A stretch of DNA of 64,000 nucleotides from Lysinibacillus parviboronicapiens (GCF_003049575.1 NZ_PYWI01000019.1:34619-98618); one strand, 5' to 3'. Numbered from the stretch's first letter, positions 1-12,711 are shown. Notes: a model not told the origin generated them from the letters alone. Translations and numbers: made by a program.

Positions 1-2
1 CC

Positions 3-899
3 TTTGATCTGTCTGTGATGGATTTGTATCCTTCACTAGTTGGGGGACACACGCTTTACGCCATCACACATGAACAAATTTCGAATCCAAAGTCATTATT
101 CGATGATTTAGCAGGCTCAGGTATAGGTGTGTGGACTTCTACCCCGTCCTTTGCCAAAATGTGTTTGATGAATAAGGATTGGCATCAGGGATTAATGCCC
201 GCTTTAAATACATTCTTGTTCTGTGGCGAGATTTTGCCTAAAAAAGTCGTAAAAGAATTAATGCTTCGCTTCCCACAAGCTTCTATCTTCAATTTATATG
301 GACCGACTGAAACAACAGTTGCCGTTTCATACGTTGAAGTAACTAAAGAACTTTTGCAACGATTTGAACAGTTACCGATTGCTTCTATGACTGAGCCTAA
401 TCTATCTCTACACGAAAATGGTGAGATTATCATCTCTGGGCCAACTGTAAGTGCAGGCTATCTTGGAGCACCAGATTTAACGTCAAAGGCATTTCCTTTA
501 GTAGAGGGCTCTCGTGTTTATAAAACAGGGGATATTGGCTATGAAAAGGATGGTTACTTATTCTTTGCAGGCCGAAAGGATTTCCAGGTGAAATTGCATG
601 GCTATCGATTAGAAATTGAAGAAATTGAAAAACAGATTGGCGATTTATCGCCTGTAAATGGCTGTGTCGTTGTTCCTGTGATAAAAGGGGATGACATTGT
701 ATCGCTAAGTGCTTATATTGTTCTTCGTGACCAGCTTTTAGATTCGGCATTCCAGATGACGAAACAGCTTAAATCTTTATTATCGGATCGATTACCTTCT
801 TACATGATTCCAAAAAAATTCATATACATCGACTCATTACCTTTAAATACAAATGGTAAGGTTGATCGTAAAGGATTGGCGGTTATGGAGAAAGTATGA
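3..899 (+). CDS. dltA: D-alanine--D-alanyl carrier protein ligase, 5' truncated
   Basis: Adenylates D-alanine and loads it onto the carrier DltC in the cytoplasm, the first step of teichoic acid D-alanylation. The gene is cut by the window start; about 298 C-terminal residues remain of a protein usually near 500. The visible part begins at the conserved FDLSVMDLYP stretch. It carries the adenylation motifs LYGPTETTVAVSY and YKTGDIG, and the C-terminal catalytic lysine in NGKVDRK. The stop overlaps the start of dltB (ATGA), the usual coupling in dlt operons. Whether the small gene dltX precedes it cannot be seen. Identification is firm from motifs and the dltABCD order. Confidence 0.95.
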   Translation, partial: FDLSVMDLYPSLVGGHTLYAITHEQISNPKSLFDDLAGSGIGVWTSTPSFAKMCLMNKDWHQGLMPALNTFLFCGEILPKKVVKELMLRFPQASIFNLYGPTETTVAVSYVEVTKELLQRFEQLPIASMTEPNLSLHENGEIIISGPTVSAGYLGAPDLTSKAFPLVEGSRVYKTGDIGYEKDGYLFFAGRKDFQVKLHGYRLEIEEIEKQIGDLSPVNGCVVVPVIKGDDIVSLSAYIVLRDQLLDSAFQMTKQLKSLLSDRLPSYMIPKKFIYIDSLPLNTNGKVDRKGLAVMEKV

Positions 900-2059
900 C
901 GCCTTATGGAAATATCGCTTTTTTCATCATAATTAGTATTTTATTGATACCTACTATTCTATTAGGACTAAGCGGGAAAACGGCCAAGCGCTATAATATT
1001 TTTATTTCAATAGTTATTTTAGCCATTATTTTCGGTCATTCAGTCAACGGTACTGTTTCACTTGTACTTTTCACCTTATTCCAATTAGTACTGATTATTA
1101 GTTACCAAAAATATCGGTTGCAAAAAAACAGCACTATGGTATTTGTCAAAGCCGTAGTACTTGCTATTTTTCCACTGGTACTTGTGAAGGTACTACCAAT
1201 TCTAGGACTACATCATTTATTTGGTTTTCTTGGCGTGTCCTACATTACCTTTAAATCTGTACAAATGATTTTAGAAACACGCGATGGCCTGATAAAAGAT
1301 AAAATTTCTGTGATAGAACTTGCATACTTCTTATTGTTCTTTCCAACAGTATCCTCCGGTCCAATCGATCGCTGGCGCCGCTTTTATAAAGATATGCAAA
1401 CAGTGCCCTCTGCTAATGACTATCAAAAGCTACTGTTCAGTGGCATTAACTATATATTTGTAGGGTTTTTATATAAATTTATTTTAGCTTACCTTATTTA
1501 TAATTATACGCTTATTTATTTACCTAACCATACGTATAACTATTTGACACCTTTTCAAGGACATATAGCGTATATGTATATGTACAGCTTTTATTTATTT
1601 TTCGATTTTGCGGGTTACAGTGCATTTGCTGTTGGTGTTAGTCGCATTATGGGCATTCAAACACCGATTAACTTTAACCGACCGTTTACAAGTCGTAATA
1701 TTAAAGATTTTTGGAATCGCTGGCATATGAGCCTTTCCTTCTGGTTTAGAGATTATGTCTATATGCGGTTTGTGCTATGGATGACGAAAAAAAAATGGAT
1801 TAAAAACAAGTACACTGTTTCGTATCTTGGCTTCTTTTTACTATTCTTTTTAATGGGTATTTGGCATGGACTCGAATGGCACTATGTCGTGTACGGACTG
1901 TATCATGCCATGCTAATTATCAGCTTCGATAAATTTGAACGCTGGAACAAAAAACATAAACGCTGGCCAAAAAATAAATGGACACATGCAATAGGCGTAT
2001 TTATCACCTTTAATGCGGTTTGTTTTGGTTTCTATATTTTTTCAGGTCAATTATTTTAA
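896..2059 (+). CDS. dltB: DltB, MBOAT-family D-alanyl transfer protein
   Basis: Polytopic membrane O-acyltransferase that moves D-alanine from DltC across the membrane towards teichoic acid. The 387-residue product is the usual length and hydrophobic throughout. MBOAT hallmarks are visible: SGPIDRWRRF, RNIKDFWNRWHMSLSFWFRDY and the active-site histidine in GIWHGLEWH near the C-terminus. The ATG overlaps the dltA stop by 4 bp and dltC follows after a 22-bp gap, so it is part of the same transcript. Position second in dltABCD supports the call. Confidence 0.96.
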   Translation: MTPYGNIAFFIIISILLIPTILLGLSGKTAKRYNIFISIVILAIIFGHSVNGTVSLVLFTLFQLVLIISYQKYRLQKNSTMVFVKAVVLAIFPLVLVKVLPILGLHHLFGFLGVSYITFKSVQMILETRDGLIKDKISVIELAYFLLFFPTVSSGPIDRWRRFYKDMQTVPSANDYQKLLFSGINYIFVGFLYKFILAYLIYNYTLIYLPNHTYNYLTPFQGHIAYMYMYSFYLFFDFAGYSAFAVGVSRIMGIQTPINFNRPFTSRNIKDFWNRWHMSLSFWFRDYVYMRFVLWMTKKKWIKNKYTVSYLGFFLLFFLMGIWHGLEWHYVVYGLYHAMLIISFDKFERWNKKHKRWPKNKWTHAIGVFITFNAVCFGFYIFSGQLF

Positions 2060-2081
2060 ACACTAAAGGAGAATGATTAAA

Positions 2082-2315
2082 ATGGAAAAACAACAAATAC
2101 TAGAAATGCTCGTAGACTTATGTGAGGATGATATAGTGTTAGAAAACACGGACATCGATTTATTTGAAGAAGGGCTTCTTGATTCTTTTGGTACCATCAA
2201 TCTATTAGTAGAAATTGAAACTCGCTTTGATATCTCAGTGCCAATCACAGATTTTAATCGTGAGGAATGGAACACGCCTAATCGTATTGCTGCGAAATTA
2301 GCTGAAAGACAATGA
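2082..2315 (+). CDS. dltC: D-alanyl carrier protein
   Basis: Acyl-carrier-like protein that holds D-alanine on a phosphopantetheine arm. I choose the ATG at 2082 (77 residues) because the ribosome site GGAG at 2068-2071 lies 10 bp upstream, whereas an in-frame ATG at 2073 sits almost on top of it. The attachment serine is Ser35 in GLLDSFGTINLL, the DltC form of the DS(L/F) motif. Length fits the 77-80 residues normal for DltC. It overlaps dltD by 4 bp. Confidence 0.95.
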   Translation: MEKQQILEMLVDLCEDDIVLENTDIDLFEEGLLDSFGTINLLVEIETRFDISVPITDFNREEWNTPNRIAAKLAERQ

Positions 2316-3487
2316 TTAAAAAAGGTTTTTTAGCACTTTTAGTAGCATTTGTTCTATTTGCTGCCTTTGTTTTCTTTCCGAATTCTTGGATAAAGGCATG
2401 GATTTCAGACGCACATGTTGAACAAGCAAAGACCAGTATGGCCCCCTTGATGTTTCAAGGCATGTATTTACAGGAACGCATGTTACAAGAGTCTAATTCT
2501 ATGCCATTATACGGTTCTTCGGAGTTAAATCGTTTTGACCCCTTTCATCCTTATAATTACGTGCGTGCTACGGATGCCCCCTATTCGACATTTATGATTG
2601 GACGTGGGGGTATGCAATCCATAACACACTTTTTAAATTTTGCTGCACAAGAGAAAAATTTAAAAGATAAAAAAATTGTCTTTATCATTTCGCCACAATG
2701 GTTCACAGAAAAAGGCATGGGAGAGCTTCATTTCTCGCCCAACTATTCCATGTTACATGCCTATGATTTAGCATTTAATAAGGAAATCGATGCCACACTT
2801 CGAAATGATGCGATGGAACGTCTACTGCAATTCGATACGGTAAAGCGTGACCATCTCTTACAAGCTATGTATCAATATAAAATGTCTGATGGTAAGGAAA
2901 ATCCAATTATGGGGCGTTTTGCTATGATGGCAGGTCATGTGCATAAAGCATTACTAGAGAAAAAGGATTTATATTACTCTCTTTTCCCTCATAAGTCTCA
3001 TAATTTAAAAAGTAATGACAAGCTTATTACTAATCAAACATTTGAACAGCAACTACAACATGCAGAGGCCTACGGAGAAAAACGTGTCTCAAATGAATTA
3101 ATGATTGAAAATAAGTTTTACAAGCGACTGGAAAATTCTAACCTTAAAAAGTTAGAGGGCTTCCGTAAACATGAAAACTATACTGAATCACCTGAATATA
3201 AGGATTTTCAGTTAGTCATTGATGTGTTGAAGGATGCAGGTGCGAAGCCTCTATTCGTGTCTATTCCAGTTAATGGTCGCTGGTATGATTACGGACACTA
3301 CCCACAAGATCGTCGTCAGGAGTATTACAAAAAGATGGAGCAAGTATTAACAGCTGCAGATGTACCGTATGTCGATTTTTCTGACCACGAGTATGATCCA
3401 TATTTTATTATGGATACGATTCATATTGCGTGGAAGGGCTGGGTATACCTAGACCAGGAACTCGATAAATATTGGGAACAATCTTAA
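2312..3487 (+). CDS. dltD: DltD, teichoic acid D-alanylation protein
   Basis: Last protein of the D-alanylation pathway, thought to transfer D-alanine onto teichoic acid on the outer face of the membrane. 391 residues, with an N-terminal signal anchor (about residues 4-22) and an SGNH-like extracellular domain. The catalytic serine lies in YGSSEL and the Asp/His pair in MDTIHIAWKGW near the C-terminus. Start ATG overlaps the dltC stop. A hairpin just after the stop closes the operon. Confidence 0.95.
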   Translation: MIKKGFLALLVAFVLFAAFVFFPNSWIKAWISDAHVEQAKTSMAPLMFQGMYLQERMLQESNSMPLYGSSELNRFDPFHPYNYVRATDAPYSTFMIGRGGMQSITHFLNFAAQEKNLKDKKIVFIISPQWFTEKGMGELHFSPNYSMLHAYDLAFNKEIDATLRNDAMERLLQFDTVKRDHLLQAMYQYKMSDGKENPIMGRFAMMAGHVHKALLEKKDLYYSLFPHKSHNLKSNDKLITNQTFEQQLQHAEAYGEKRVSNELMIENKFYKRLENSNLKKLEGFRKHENYTESPEYKDFQLVIDVLKDAGAKPLFVSIPVNGRWYDYGHYPQDRRQEYYKKMEQVLTAADVPYVDFSDHEYDPYFIMDTIHIAWKGWVYLDQELDKYWEQS

Positions 3488-3495
3488 AGACAAAC

Positions 3496-3540
3496 AGGGT
3501 CAGTCCTAAGTGATCGTATTTATCACTCAGGGCTGACCCT
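3496..3540. terminator. Hairpin terminator between dltD and the convergent chemoreceptor gene
   Basis: Outer stem AGGGTCAG (3496-3503) with CTGACCCT (3533-3540), inner stem AGTGAT with ATCACT. The T tract is short on either strand. It lies between two convergent genes, so it probably stops both transcripts. Confidence 0.75.
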
Positions 3541-3564
3541 TTAACTACAATATTTAAAAGATGT

Positions 3565-4386
3565 CTAACGCAATACTTCCTTCACATAATGCGCCATTTG
3601 CCCACTGACATCACTGAGCTTTTCGATAGCATCGCTAAACTGTTGCACGAGCTCTGCTTGTTCGTTCGAGGCAGCTTCTATATGCCCGACACTTTCCATA
3701 AGGGCTTGTATATTACTTGTAATTGTTTTAAGGGATGTTTCAATCTGTTCTGTCGCAGTGGACGTTTCACTCGAAAGTTTACGTACTTCTTGTGCCACAA
3801 TATTAAATCCAGCACCATATTGTCCTGCACGTGCTGCCTCAATGGATGCATTTAAGCCTAGTAAATTTGTTTGCTTGGAAATCGTTTTGATGAAGTCCGT
3901 CACCTCATTAGAGCGAGACGAGTTCTCTAACGCATGGCGAGATTTCTCAGCAATCGATTCACTCGTTGCTGATAATTCTTCAGAATGTGCTGCGATAGTA
4001 TGTATTTTCGACTGTAATTCTTGAATAATAGATTGCAGGCTTTCCATAAAAGCTTCCACTTTACCCTGTGCCTCTATCGGAAAGAGCAAGCTTAATACCC
4101 CTACAACTGCACCATTTTCACGTACAGGATAGATTTCACTATTTATTGGAATACCAAAATGTTCTGTTGGAATACTGCGTTTAATAATTTTCCCCTTCAC
4201 CACTTGCTGAAAATCTGGTGTATTCTCAGCGATAGAGCCAACCTTCAACTGTGTTTTTACCTTTGTACCATCTGTTACAAATAGTACTTCCCTTGTGTCT
4301 TTATCATTTAATGTAATGGCAATGTCGTTATTAAATACTTCATGAAAAACCGGTAAAGTCTCAACTAATGATTGCAATACGCCCAT
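3565..4386 (-). CDS. Soluble methyl-accepting chemotaxis-type sensor (YfmS-like)
   Basis: Cytoplasmic signalling protein of 273 residues with no membrane segment. The first 110 residues or so look like a small sensor domain (probably PAS- or Cache-like). The rest is a chemoreceptor signalling coiled coil whose conserved hairpin tip reads [17 protein letters not shown] then [12 protein letters not shown], the contact site for CheW and CheA. The start is set by AAGGAGG seven bases before the ATG at 4386; an upstream in-frame start has no ribosome site. B. subtilis YfmS has similar size and layout. The ligand is unknown. Monocistronic, convergent with dltD. Confidence 0.85.
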   Translation of the reverse strand: MGVLQSLVETLPVFHEVFNNDIAITLNDKDTREVLFVTDGTKVKTQLKVGSIAENTPDFQQVVKGKIIKRSIPTEHFGIPINSEIYPVRENGAVVGVLSLLFPIEAQGKVEAFMESLQSIIQELQSKIHTIAAHSEELSATSESIAEKSRHALENSSRSNEVTDFIKTISKQTNLLGLNASIEAARAGQYGAGFNIVAQEVRKLSSETSTATEQIETSLKTITSNIQALMESVGHIEAASNEQAELVQQFSDAIEKLSDVSGQMAHYVKEVLR

Positions 4387-4502
4387 ACTATTCCTCCTTA
4401 TTTGTTTCAATTATAGCCTATCTGAAGTTGGAAAACTTCAATTTTTTTCCTCCATAACAGTTATACAATTTATTTTAAATAACAAAAATAAGCACTGCTG
4501 CC

Positions 4503-4549
4503 TAAAAAAAATTGCCTCAAAAGCATTCATATACTTCTGAGGCAATTTA
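4503..4549 (-). terminator. Rho-independent terminator of the glycolytic operon
   Basis: Stem AATTGCCTCA (4510-4519) with TGAGGCAATT (4538-4547), followed on the minus strand by a run of eight T. It lies about 60 bp after the eno stop. Confidence 0.9.
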
Positions 4550-4605
4550 TTTGAGTGAACTGCTCGACATTCGAAATGTATCAAGCAATTAAACATCAAT
4601 GACAA

Positions 4606-7434
<2,829 letters not shown>

Positions 7435-7442
<8 letters not shown>

Positions 7443-8196
7443 TTGCTGCCGCCTCCAATAACTTTAAATATGAATCTGGTTGTAAGCTCGCGCCACCAAC
7501 TAGTGCACCATCGATATGTTCTTTCGTTAATAATTCTTTAATATTGTCTGGTTTCACGCTACCGCCGTATTGAATGCGCACGGCCTCTGCTGTTTCACCA
7601 TCATAAAGTTCTTTCACAACTGCACGAATCGCGCCACATACTTGGTTGGCATCGTCCGCTGTTGCAGTTTTACCTGTGCCAATCGCCCAAATAGGTTCAT
7701 AGGCGATGACCATATGCTCTACTTCTTGTGCAGAAAAACCAGCAAGTGCTGCAGTAATTTGACCAGCTACCTTGCGTTCTGTAATACCTGCTTCTCGTTC
7801 CTCAAGCGTTTCACCACAACATATTATTGGTACAATACTATGTGCCAAAGCTGCTGCGACCTTTTTATTTACCGCTTCATCAGTTTCATTATAATATTCA
7901 CGTCGTTCAGAATGTCCTAAGATCACATAGTCTACTTCAACACTCGCAAGTTGTGCTGGGCTAATTTCCCCGGTAAAAGCACCCTCATTTGCGTCATGCA
8001 TCGTTTGTGCACCAATGGCTAGCTCAGATTCGCTAGCTACCTGTACAAGTGTTGGCAAGAATAGCGCCGGTGCGCAAATAACAGCATCTACTTTGTCATT
8101 TGAAGGGAGTTTGTCCTGTACGGCATCGACAAACTGTATCGCCTCATCAAATGTCTTATACATTTTCCAGTTTCCTGCAATAATTGGTTTACGCAT
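7435..8196 (-). CDS. tpiA: Triosephosphate isomerase
   Basis: Interconverts dihydroxyacetone phosphate and glyceraldehyde 3-phosphate. 253 residues. Active-site residues: Asn9 and Lys11 in GNWKMYK, His95 in LGHSERR, Glu167 in [11 protein letters not shown]. The phosphate-binding YGGSVKP and GALVGGASL motifs are present near the C-terminus. Its last 8 bp overlap gpmI. About 80 bp separate it from pgk. Confidence 0.98.
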
Positions 8197-8275
8197 CGTT
8201 GGTGTCCCCTATCTTTTATTTATCCCGAACTAACGGGTAGGTATGAAGTTTATTTGAAATCCACCGCTTAACCTT

Positions 8276-9460
8276 CTACTTATCATTTAACGCTACAATA
8301 CCAGGTAGTTCTTTACCTTCCATTAATTCAAGTGAAGCACCGCCACCTGTTGAGATGTGATCCATATTGTTCGCTACTTCGAACTTTTCCACAGCCGCAG
8401 CAGAATCACCACCACCGATCACTGTATAGCCATTTGTTGTTGCCATTGCCTGTGCAACAGTTTTTGTACCATTAGCGAATTTATCCATTTCAAAGACACC
8501 CATTGGGCCATTCCAGATGATTAACTTAGAATTTTTTATAACCTCAGCGTAATTTTCAGCTGTTTTTGGTCCGATATCTAGACCCATCCAATCTGATGGA
8601 ATCGCATTTACATCTACGATCTTCGTGTCAGCATCTTTTGAAAATTCGTTTGCTACAACAGCATCAATTGGCATATGTAGTTGCACGCCTTTTGCGTTCG
8701 CTTTTTCAATGAAAGATTTTGCTAACTCAATTTTATCTTCTTCTAATAATGAATTACCAACATCGTACCCCTGTGCTTTAATGAAAGTAAATGATAGTCC
8801 ACCACCGATAATTAAGTGATCTACCTTTTCTAATAAGCTTTCGATCACACCGATTTTATCTTTTACTTTGGCACCACCAATAATCGCTGTAAACGGACGT
8901 TCTGGATTAGATAAAGCTTTACCAAGAACATCTAGCTCTTTTTGCATTAAGAAGCCGGATACAGCAGGTATATGCTTCGCAATTCCTTCAGTTGACGCGT
9001 GTGCCCGGTGTGCTGCTCCAAAGGCATCATTGACATAAATATCCGCTATACTTGCAAATTGTGCGGCAAGTGCAGGATCATTTTTCTCTTCACCAGCATG
9101 GAAGCGCACGTTTTCAAGTAGTACGATATCGCCGTCTTGCATGTTGGCAACTGCTGCTTCTACAACTTCACCAATTGACTCATCCAATTTTGTCACCGAT
9201 TTGCCCATCAATTCAGCTAAGCGAATACCCACTGCTGTTAAACGCATACCTTCGTTGACTTCACCTTTTGGACGACCTAAATGAGACGCTAAAATTACTT
9301 TAGCCCCCTGTTCTACTAAGTACTCGATTGTAGGAATAGCTGCCCGAATACGCGTTTCATCTGTAATTGCGCCATCAGCCATTGGTACATTAAAATCTAC
9401 ACGTACGAAAACCCGCTTGCCTTTTACATCAATATCTTTCATTGTCTTTTTATTTAACAT
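8276..9460 (-). CDS. pgk: Phosphoglycerate kinase
   Basis: Transfers the phosphate of 1,3-bisphosphoglycerate to ADP. I choose ATG 9460 (394 residues, [17 protein letters not shown]) because GAAGGGGG lies just upstream and the protein then has the family length; the reading frame runs further upstream without a ribosome site. Motifs: RVDFNVP, ASHLGRP, the hinge segment [10 protein letters not shown] and the nucleotide-binding [13 protein letters not shown] 305-bp spacer with a hairpin separates it from gapA. Confidence 0.97.
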   Translation of the reverse strand: MLNKKTMKDIDVKGKRVFVRVDFNVPMADGAITDETRIRAAIPTIEYLVEQGAKVILASHLGRPKGEVNEGMRLTAVGIRLAELMGKSVTKLDESIGEVVEAAVANMQDGDIVLLENVRFHAGEEKNDPALAAQFASIADIYVNDAFGAAHRAHASTEGIAKHIPAVSGFLMQKELDVLGKALSNPERPFTAIIGGAKVKDKIGVIESLLEKVDHLIIGGGLSFTFIKAQGYDVGNSLLEEDKIELAKSFIEKANAKGVQLHMPIDAVVANEFSKDADTKIVDVNAIPSDWMGLDIGPKTAENYAEVIKNSKLIIWNGPMGVFEMDKFANGTKTVAQAMATTNGYTVIGGGDSAAAVEKFEVANNMDHISTGGGASLELMEGKELPGIVALNDK

Positions 9461-9624
9461 GAAGAAACCCCCTTCAAAGTTTTTTGGCTCAAGTCTGTTA
9501 TGTGCTTCCCCCATCTTGGTTCTACACAATTTCCACCGATGCCTTTATTTGTGAAAATACTTTTACTAAATAGTAGCAAAAGTCACGTTATATGTCTTTT
9601 AAAAAACTGTATTATTTTTTTATC

Positions 9625-9657
9625 AAAAAAGGAGTAAGGGTAAACGTCCCCTACTCC
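9625..9657 (-). terminator. Terminator-like hairpin between gapA and pgk
   Basis: Stem GGAGTAAGGG (9631-9640) pairs 9 of 10 with CCCCTACTCC (9648-9657); on the minus strand a run of six T follows. It lies about 110 bp after gapA. It could end or thin the cggR-gapA transcript so that gapA is made in excess over the downstream genes, as transcript patterns in B. subtilis would lead one to expect. The remaining 305-bp spacer shows no gene and no promoter I would defend. Confidence 0.75.
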
Positions 9658-9765
9658 CATTACCCTTGTATATTATATCTTTTAGATATTATAAAGGCTA
9701 TACTTTTTATGCGTAAAAAGCGGTATTATGTCACACTTTTTACTTCAAATTACGAATTATGACAC

Positions 9766-10782
9766 TTATTTATGATTTAAACCTTGTTGTGCCATATATA
9801 AAGCTAAGTCCATTAAGCGAGTTGAGTAACCAATTTCGTTATCATACCACGCAAGAACTTTTACCATGCTATTTTCTAATACCATCGTAGAAAGACCATC
9901 TACAGTTGAAGAATTATGGTTGCCATTGTAGTCAATTGATACGAGCGGTAACTCATTGTAGCCTAAAATATCTTTCAGCTCATTTTCAGAAGCTTCTTTT
10001 AAAGCAGCATTGATAGCATCTTTCGTCACCTCTGCTTTTAACTCGACAACTAAGTCCACACAAGAAACATTTGGTGTCGGTACACGCATAGAGAAGCCAT
10101 CTAATTTCCCTTTTAACTGTGGTAATACTTTAGAAACCGCAACTGCTGCTCCTGTTGTTGTAGGAATCATCGACACTGCTCCTGCGCGAGCGCGACGAGG
10201 ATCAGAGTGCGGGAAATCTAGAATACGTTGGTCATTTGTATATGAGTGAATTGTTGTCATCATACCGCGTTCAATGCCGAATTTTTCATCTAGCACTTTT
10301 GCTACTGGTGCAAGACAGTTTGTTGTACAAGATGCATTGGAAATCACATCATCAGTTTGTGGATTGTAATCCTGGTGGTTAACACCCATTACAAATGTCG
10401 GCATGTCACCTTTCGCTGGCGCAGAAAGAATCGCCTTTTTTGCACCTGCTTCAATATGCTTGCTTACTTCTTCCATTGAACGGAATTTACCTGTACACTC
10501 AAGCACCACATCAACACCAAGCTCACCCCAAGGTAATTGCGCAGGGTCTTTTTCAGCAAATACTTTTACTTTTTTACCATTCACTACGAAAGAATCGCCA
10601 TCTGCATATACTTCAGCATCATAGATACCGTGTACAGAATCATATGTTAATAAATGCGCGAGTTGGCCAGCATCTGTTAAGTCATTCACTGCAACGACTT
10701 CAAATTCTTCCTGCTTCATTGCTTCACGAAATACTAATCGTCCAATACGTCCAAATCCATTGATTGCTAATTTTAATGCCAT
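9766..10782 (-). CDS. gapA: Glyceraldehyde-3-phosphate dehydrogenase, glycolytic
   Basis: NAD-dependent oxidative phosphorylation of glyceraldehyde 3-phosphate. 338 residues from ATG 10782, which has GGAGG nine bases upstream; an earlier in-frame start lacks a ribosome site. The Rossmann motif NGFGRIGR and Asp34 (NAD preference) are at the N-terminus, and the catalytic Cys152 is in SNASCTTNCLAP. Adjacency to cggR marks it as the glycolytic GapA rather than the gluconeogenic GapB. Confidence 0.97.
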   Translation of the reverse strand: MALKLAINGFGRIGRLVFREAMKQEEFEVVAVNDLTDAGQLAHLLTYDSVHGIYDAEVYADGDSFVVNGKKVKVFAEKDPAQLPWGELGVDVVLECTGKFRSMEEVSKHIEAGAKKAILSAPAKGDMPTFVMGVNHQDYNPQTDDVISNASCTTNCLAPVAKVLDEKFGIERGMMTTIHSYTNDQRILDFPHSDPRRARAGAVSMIPTTTGAAVAVSKVLPQLKGKLDGFSMRVPTPNVSCVDLVVELKAEVTKDAINAALKEASENELKDILGYNELPLVSIDYNGNHNSSTVDGLSTMVLENSMVKVLAWYDNEIGYSTRLMDLALYMAQQGLNHK

Positions 10783-10815
10783 TGTAAATTCCTCCAATAA
10801 TGTTTGTATTTATAT

Positions 10816-11850
10816 TTACAGGTAACGTTCAGCAATTTCTTTTGCTGCCGCTTCATCCGTTATAAAAATAGTCTGCTTCGGCGCTACTTTAAAATAAGAA
10901 AGCATCGCGTTCACTTTTTGTTTACCTGCTGCCACCGCAATGACATGCTTACATTGCTCTACTTGTTCAAGCTGAATACCAATCGTACGAATACGATGGA
11001 CAATTGCTCCTTCGGCATTAAAGTAATAGCCAAACGCTTCACTGACAGCTCCTTTTTCCTCGAGAATCCGTAAATCCTCTGGCGACGAATTACGACGAAC
11101 TGCCATTTCCTCCGCAGAGCCGATACCATGAATCACGCAGTCTGCCCGATCATAGTAAGCCATCATTTCAATAACCATTGGCTCTTTCAGCATCGCTTGA
11201 TAGGCTTGCTCACTTAAATGCTCTGGTAAAAACAAAGTTCGATGTTGGGCATTCATCTGCATTGCAAATGTTGCGACAAGTGTATTGGCCTGCATTTGCA
11301 TTTCATGTCCAATTCCCCCACGTGCAGCAACAAATGTTACGTTCTGCTTGGCGTCAATTGGTTGTAAAAATTGCGCAAGCGAAGCCACCGATTTGCCACC
11401 TGTAACAGCGACAACTTGCTCTCCAATAATGTTTGATAAAAATTGGTGTGCTGCCTCTTTACCAAGCAATGTCAATACCGTTTCATCTTCATTATAATCA
11501 CCTGGTACAACAATCACATGTTGCAAGCCAAAACGTTTTTCGAGTAATTTAGCAAGCTGTGTAAGTCCAGACCATTCATAAACCAATGCTCGTAGCTGTT
11601 CAATAACGGCGATGCCATCACTCGTACATACCATACCCAATTTTTGAATATCTAATAACCCTTGCTCACGTAAAATGTCTGTTTCTTTTCGTATTTCACG
11701 TTCTGTCATTTTTAGTGATTCTGCAAGTGTTCGTCGTCCAATAGGTTGCATTAGTTGAATCGATTGCAAGATGCGATATCTTGATTGAAGAAGCGGATAC
11801 ATTTCCGGAAGTAGTCTTTGCTGTGCCTCTGGTATGGTTAACATACACAT
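10816..11850 (-). CDS. cggR: Central glycolytic genes regulator
   Basis: SorC/DeoR-family repressor that blocks its own operon and is released by fructose-1,6-bisphosphate. 344 residues: an N-terminal winged helix (about 20-75, GRRTLAESLKMTEREIRKETDIL) and a C-terminal sugar-phosphate-binding domain with VTGGKSVASLAQ and RGGIGHEMQMQANT. First gene of the operon, 34 bp before gapA. AAAGG is six bases before the ATG at 11850. A matching operator lies directly upstream. Confidence 0.96.
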   Translation of the reverse strand: MCMLTIPEAQQRLLPEMYPLLQSRYRILQSIQLMQPIGRRTLAESLKMTEREIRKETDILREQGLLDIQKLGMVCTSDGIAVIEQLRALVYEWSGLTQLAKLLEKRFGLQHVIVVPGDYNEDETVLTLLGKEAAHQFLSNIIGEQVVAVTGGKSVASLAQFLQPIDAKQNVTFVAARGGIGHEMQMQANTLVATFAMQMNAQHRTLFLPEHLSEQAYQAMLKEPMVIEMMAYYDRADCVIHGIGSAEEMAVRRNSSPEDLRILEEKGAVSEAFGYYFNAEGAIVHRIRTIGIQLEQVEQCKHVIAVAAGKQKVNAMLSYFKVAPKQTIFITDEAAAKEIAERYL

Positions 11851-11870
11851 CTACTACCTTTCTATTATAA

Positions 11871-11910
11871 TGGGACGTTTTTTATCCCACTGTATAAAAT
11901 TATGTCCCAC
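11871..11910 (-). promoter_or_regulatory. Probable CggR operator
   Basis: On the minus strand two direct repeats, GTGGGACA (11903-11910) and GTGGGATA (11883-11890), are 20 bp apart, so they face the same side of the helix. An inverted GTCCCA at 11871-11876 follows. This resembles the known B. subtilis cggR operator with two spaced CGGGAC repeats, and it sits just downstream of the promoter. Confidence 0.85.
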
Positions 11911-11920
11911 TTATGATTTC

Positions 11921-11949
11921 ATTATAATACTTAAATTAAAAAAGGGCAA
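11921..11949 (-). promoter_or_regulatory. SigA-type promoter of the cggR-gapA-pgk-tpiA-gpmI-eno operon
   Basis: Minus strand: -35 TTGCCC (11944-11949), 17-bp spacer, perfect -10 TATAAT (11921-11926). The predicted start near 11914 puts the CggR operator in the first transcribed bases, so bound repressor would act as a roadblock. Confidence 0.85.
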
Positions 11950-12003
11950 GTAAATAATGGTATTCACATTTATTTATTTGACCTAGCAGGCAAAGGTAAA
12001 AAA

Positions 12004-12036
12004 CCACAAAAAAACTTTTTTATAGTTTTTTTGTGG
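12004..12036 (-). terminator. Terminator of the membrane protein gene
   Basis: Stem CCACAAAAAAAC (12004-12015) with GTTTTTTTGTGG (12025-12036); the minus strand continues with six T. Confidence 0.8.
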
Positions 12037-12080
12037 CTTCTCATTTTTAAAAATCGGTTTATTTTATATGTAGAACATGT

Positions 12081-12512
12081 TTAAGCTACACGAAATGGTT
12101 TATTCATATGTAACAACCCGTAAATAATGAAAAAGATTCCGCAAGTAAATACATTTAGTATCATGTAAAAAATGCCATAGGTTTTATCACCTACCCATCG
12201 ATAAAATATACGGTATATTAAATAATTTACAATAAGTATAACTATAAATCTTAATGGCAGAATAATTCCGACAATGAATAAGCAAGTAAATAGAATTACC
12301 ATTTTCTTAGCTGAAGCTCTTCGTTCGATATCTGAATTGCCTTTTGCAATAAGTAAAAACATTATATATATGTTGATGATCGGTATAAAACTTAGATATG
12401 CAACTTCCTCGTAACCATTTGCTTTTGCAGTCCTATAATATATCAAAGACAAAATAACATAAAAAAGTATGAAATAAAGAATTTCAAAAAAATGAATGTT
12501 CAAACAATACAC
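12081..12512 (-). CDS. Small integral membrane protein, function unknown
   Basis: 143 residues with three or four hydrophobic segments (roughly 8-26, 41-56, 72-100, 113-134). No family recognised. Features are a short loop with charged residues (KGNSDIERRASAKK) between the second and third segments and a cytoplasmic-looking basic tail. The start is uncertain: GTG at 12512 is preceded by AAGGG, but a TTG three codons later would also fit. Own terminator downstream; it looks monocistronic. The coding potential is supported by length and membrane pattern only. Confidence 0.6.
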   Translation of the reverse strand: MYCLNIHFFEILYFILFYVILSLIYYRTAKANGYEEVAYLSFIPIINIYIMFLLIAKGNSDIERRASAKKMVILFTCLFIVGIILPLRFIVILIVNYLIYRIFYRWVGDKTYGIFYMILNVFTCGIFFIIYGLLHMNKPFRVA

Positions 12513-12711
12513 TTCCCCGCCCTTTTGTTAAATCCAATCCATACAATAACTTATTTACCAATAAATTTCCATGAATATTTTTACCTAATTAATCGTTATA
12601 AAACCAAAAATAAGTATTTTGTAAAAGGATAAAAAAACTTAGGAGCATCATTGTTTTGAAAACCGTGTACTTCGGTAATAAGAAACAATCTGTTCTCACC
12701 CTCTACAAAAA

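Noticed and set aside
9461..9529. Longer N-terminus for phosphoglycerate kinase
   Set aside because: No ribosome site upstream, and homologues start near [11 protein letters not shown].
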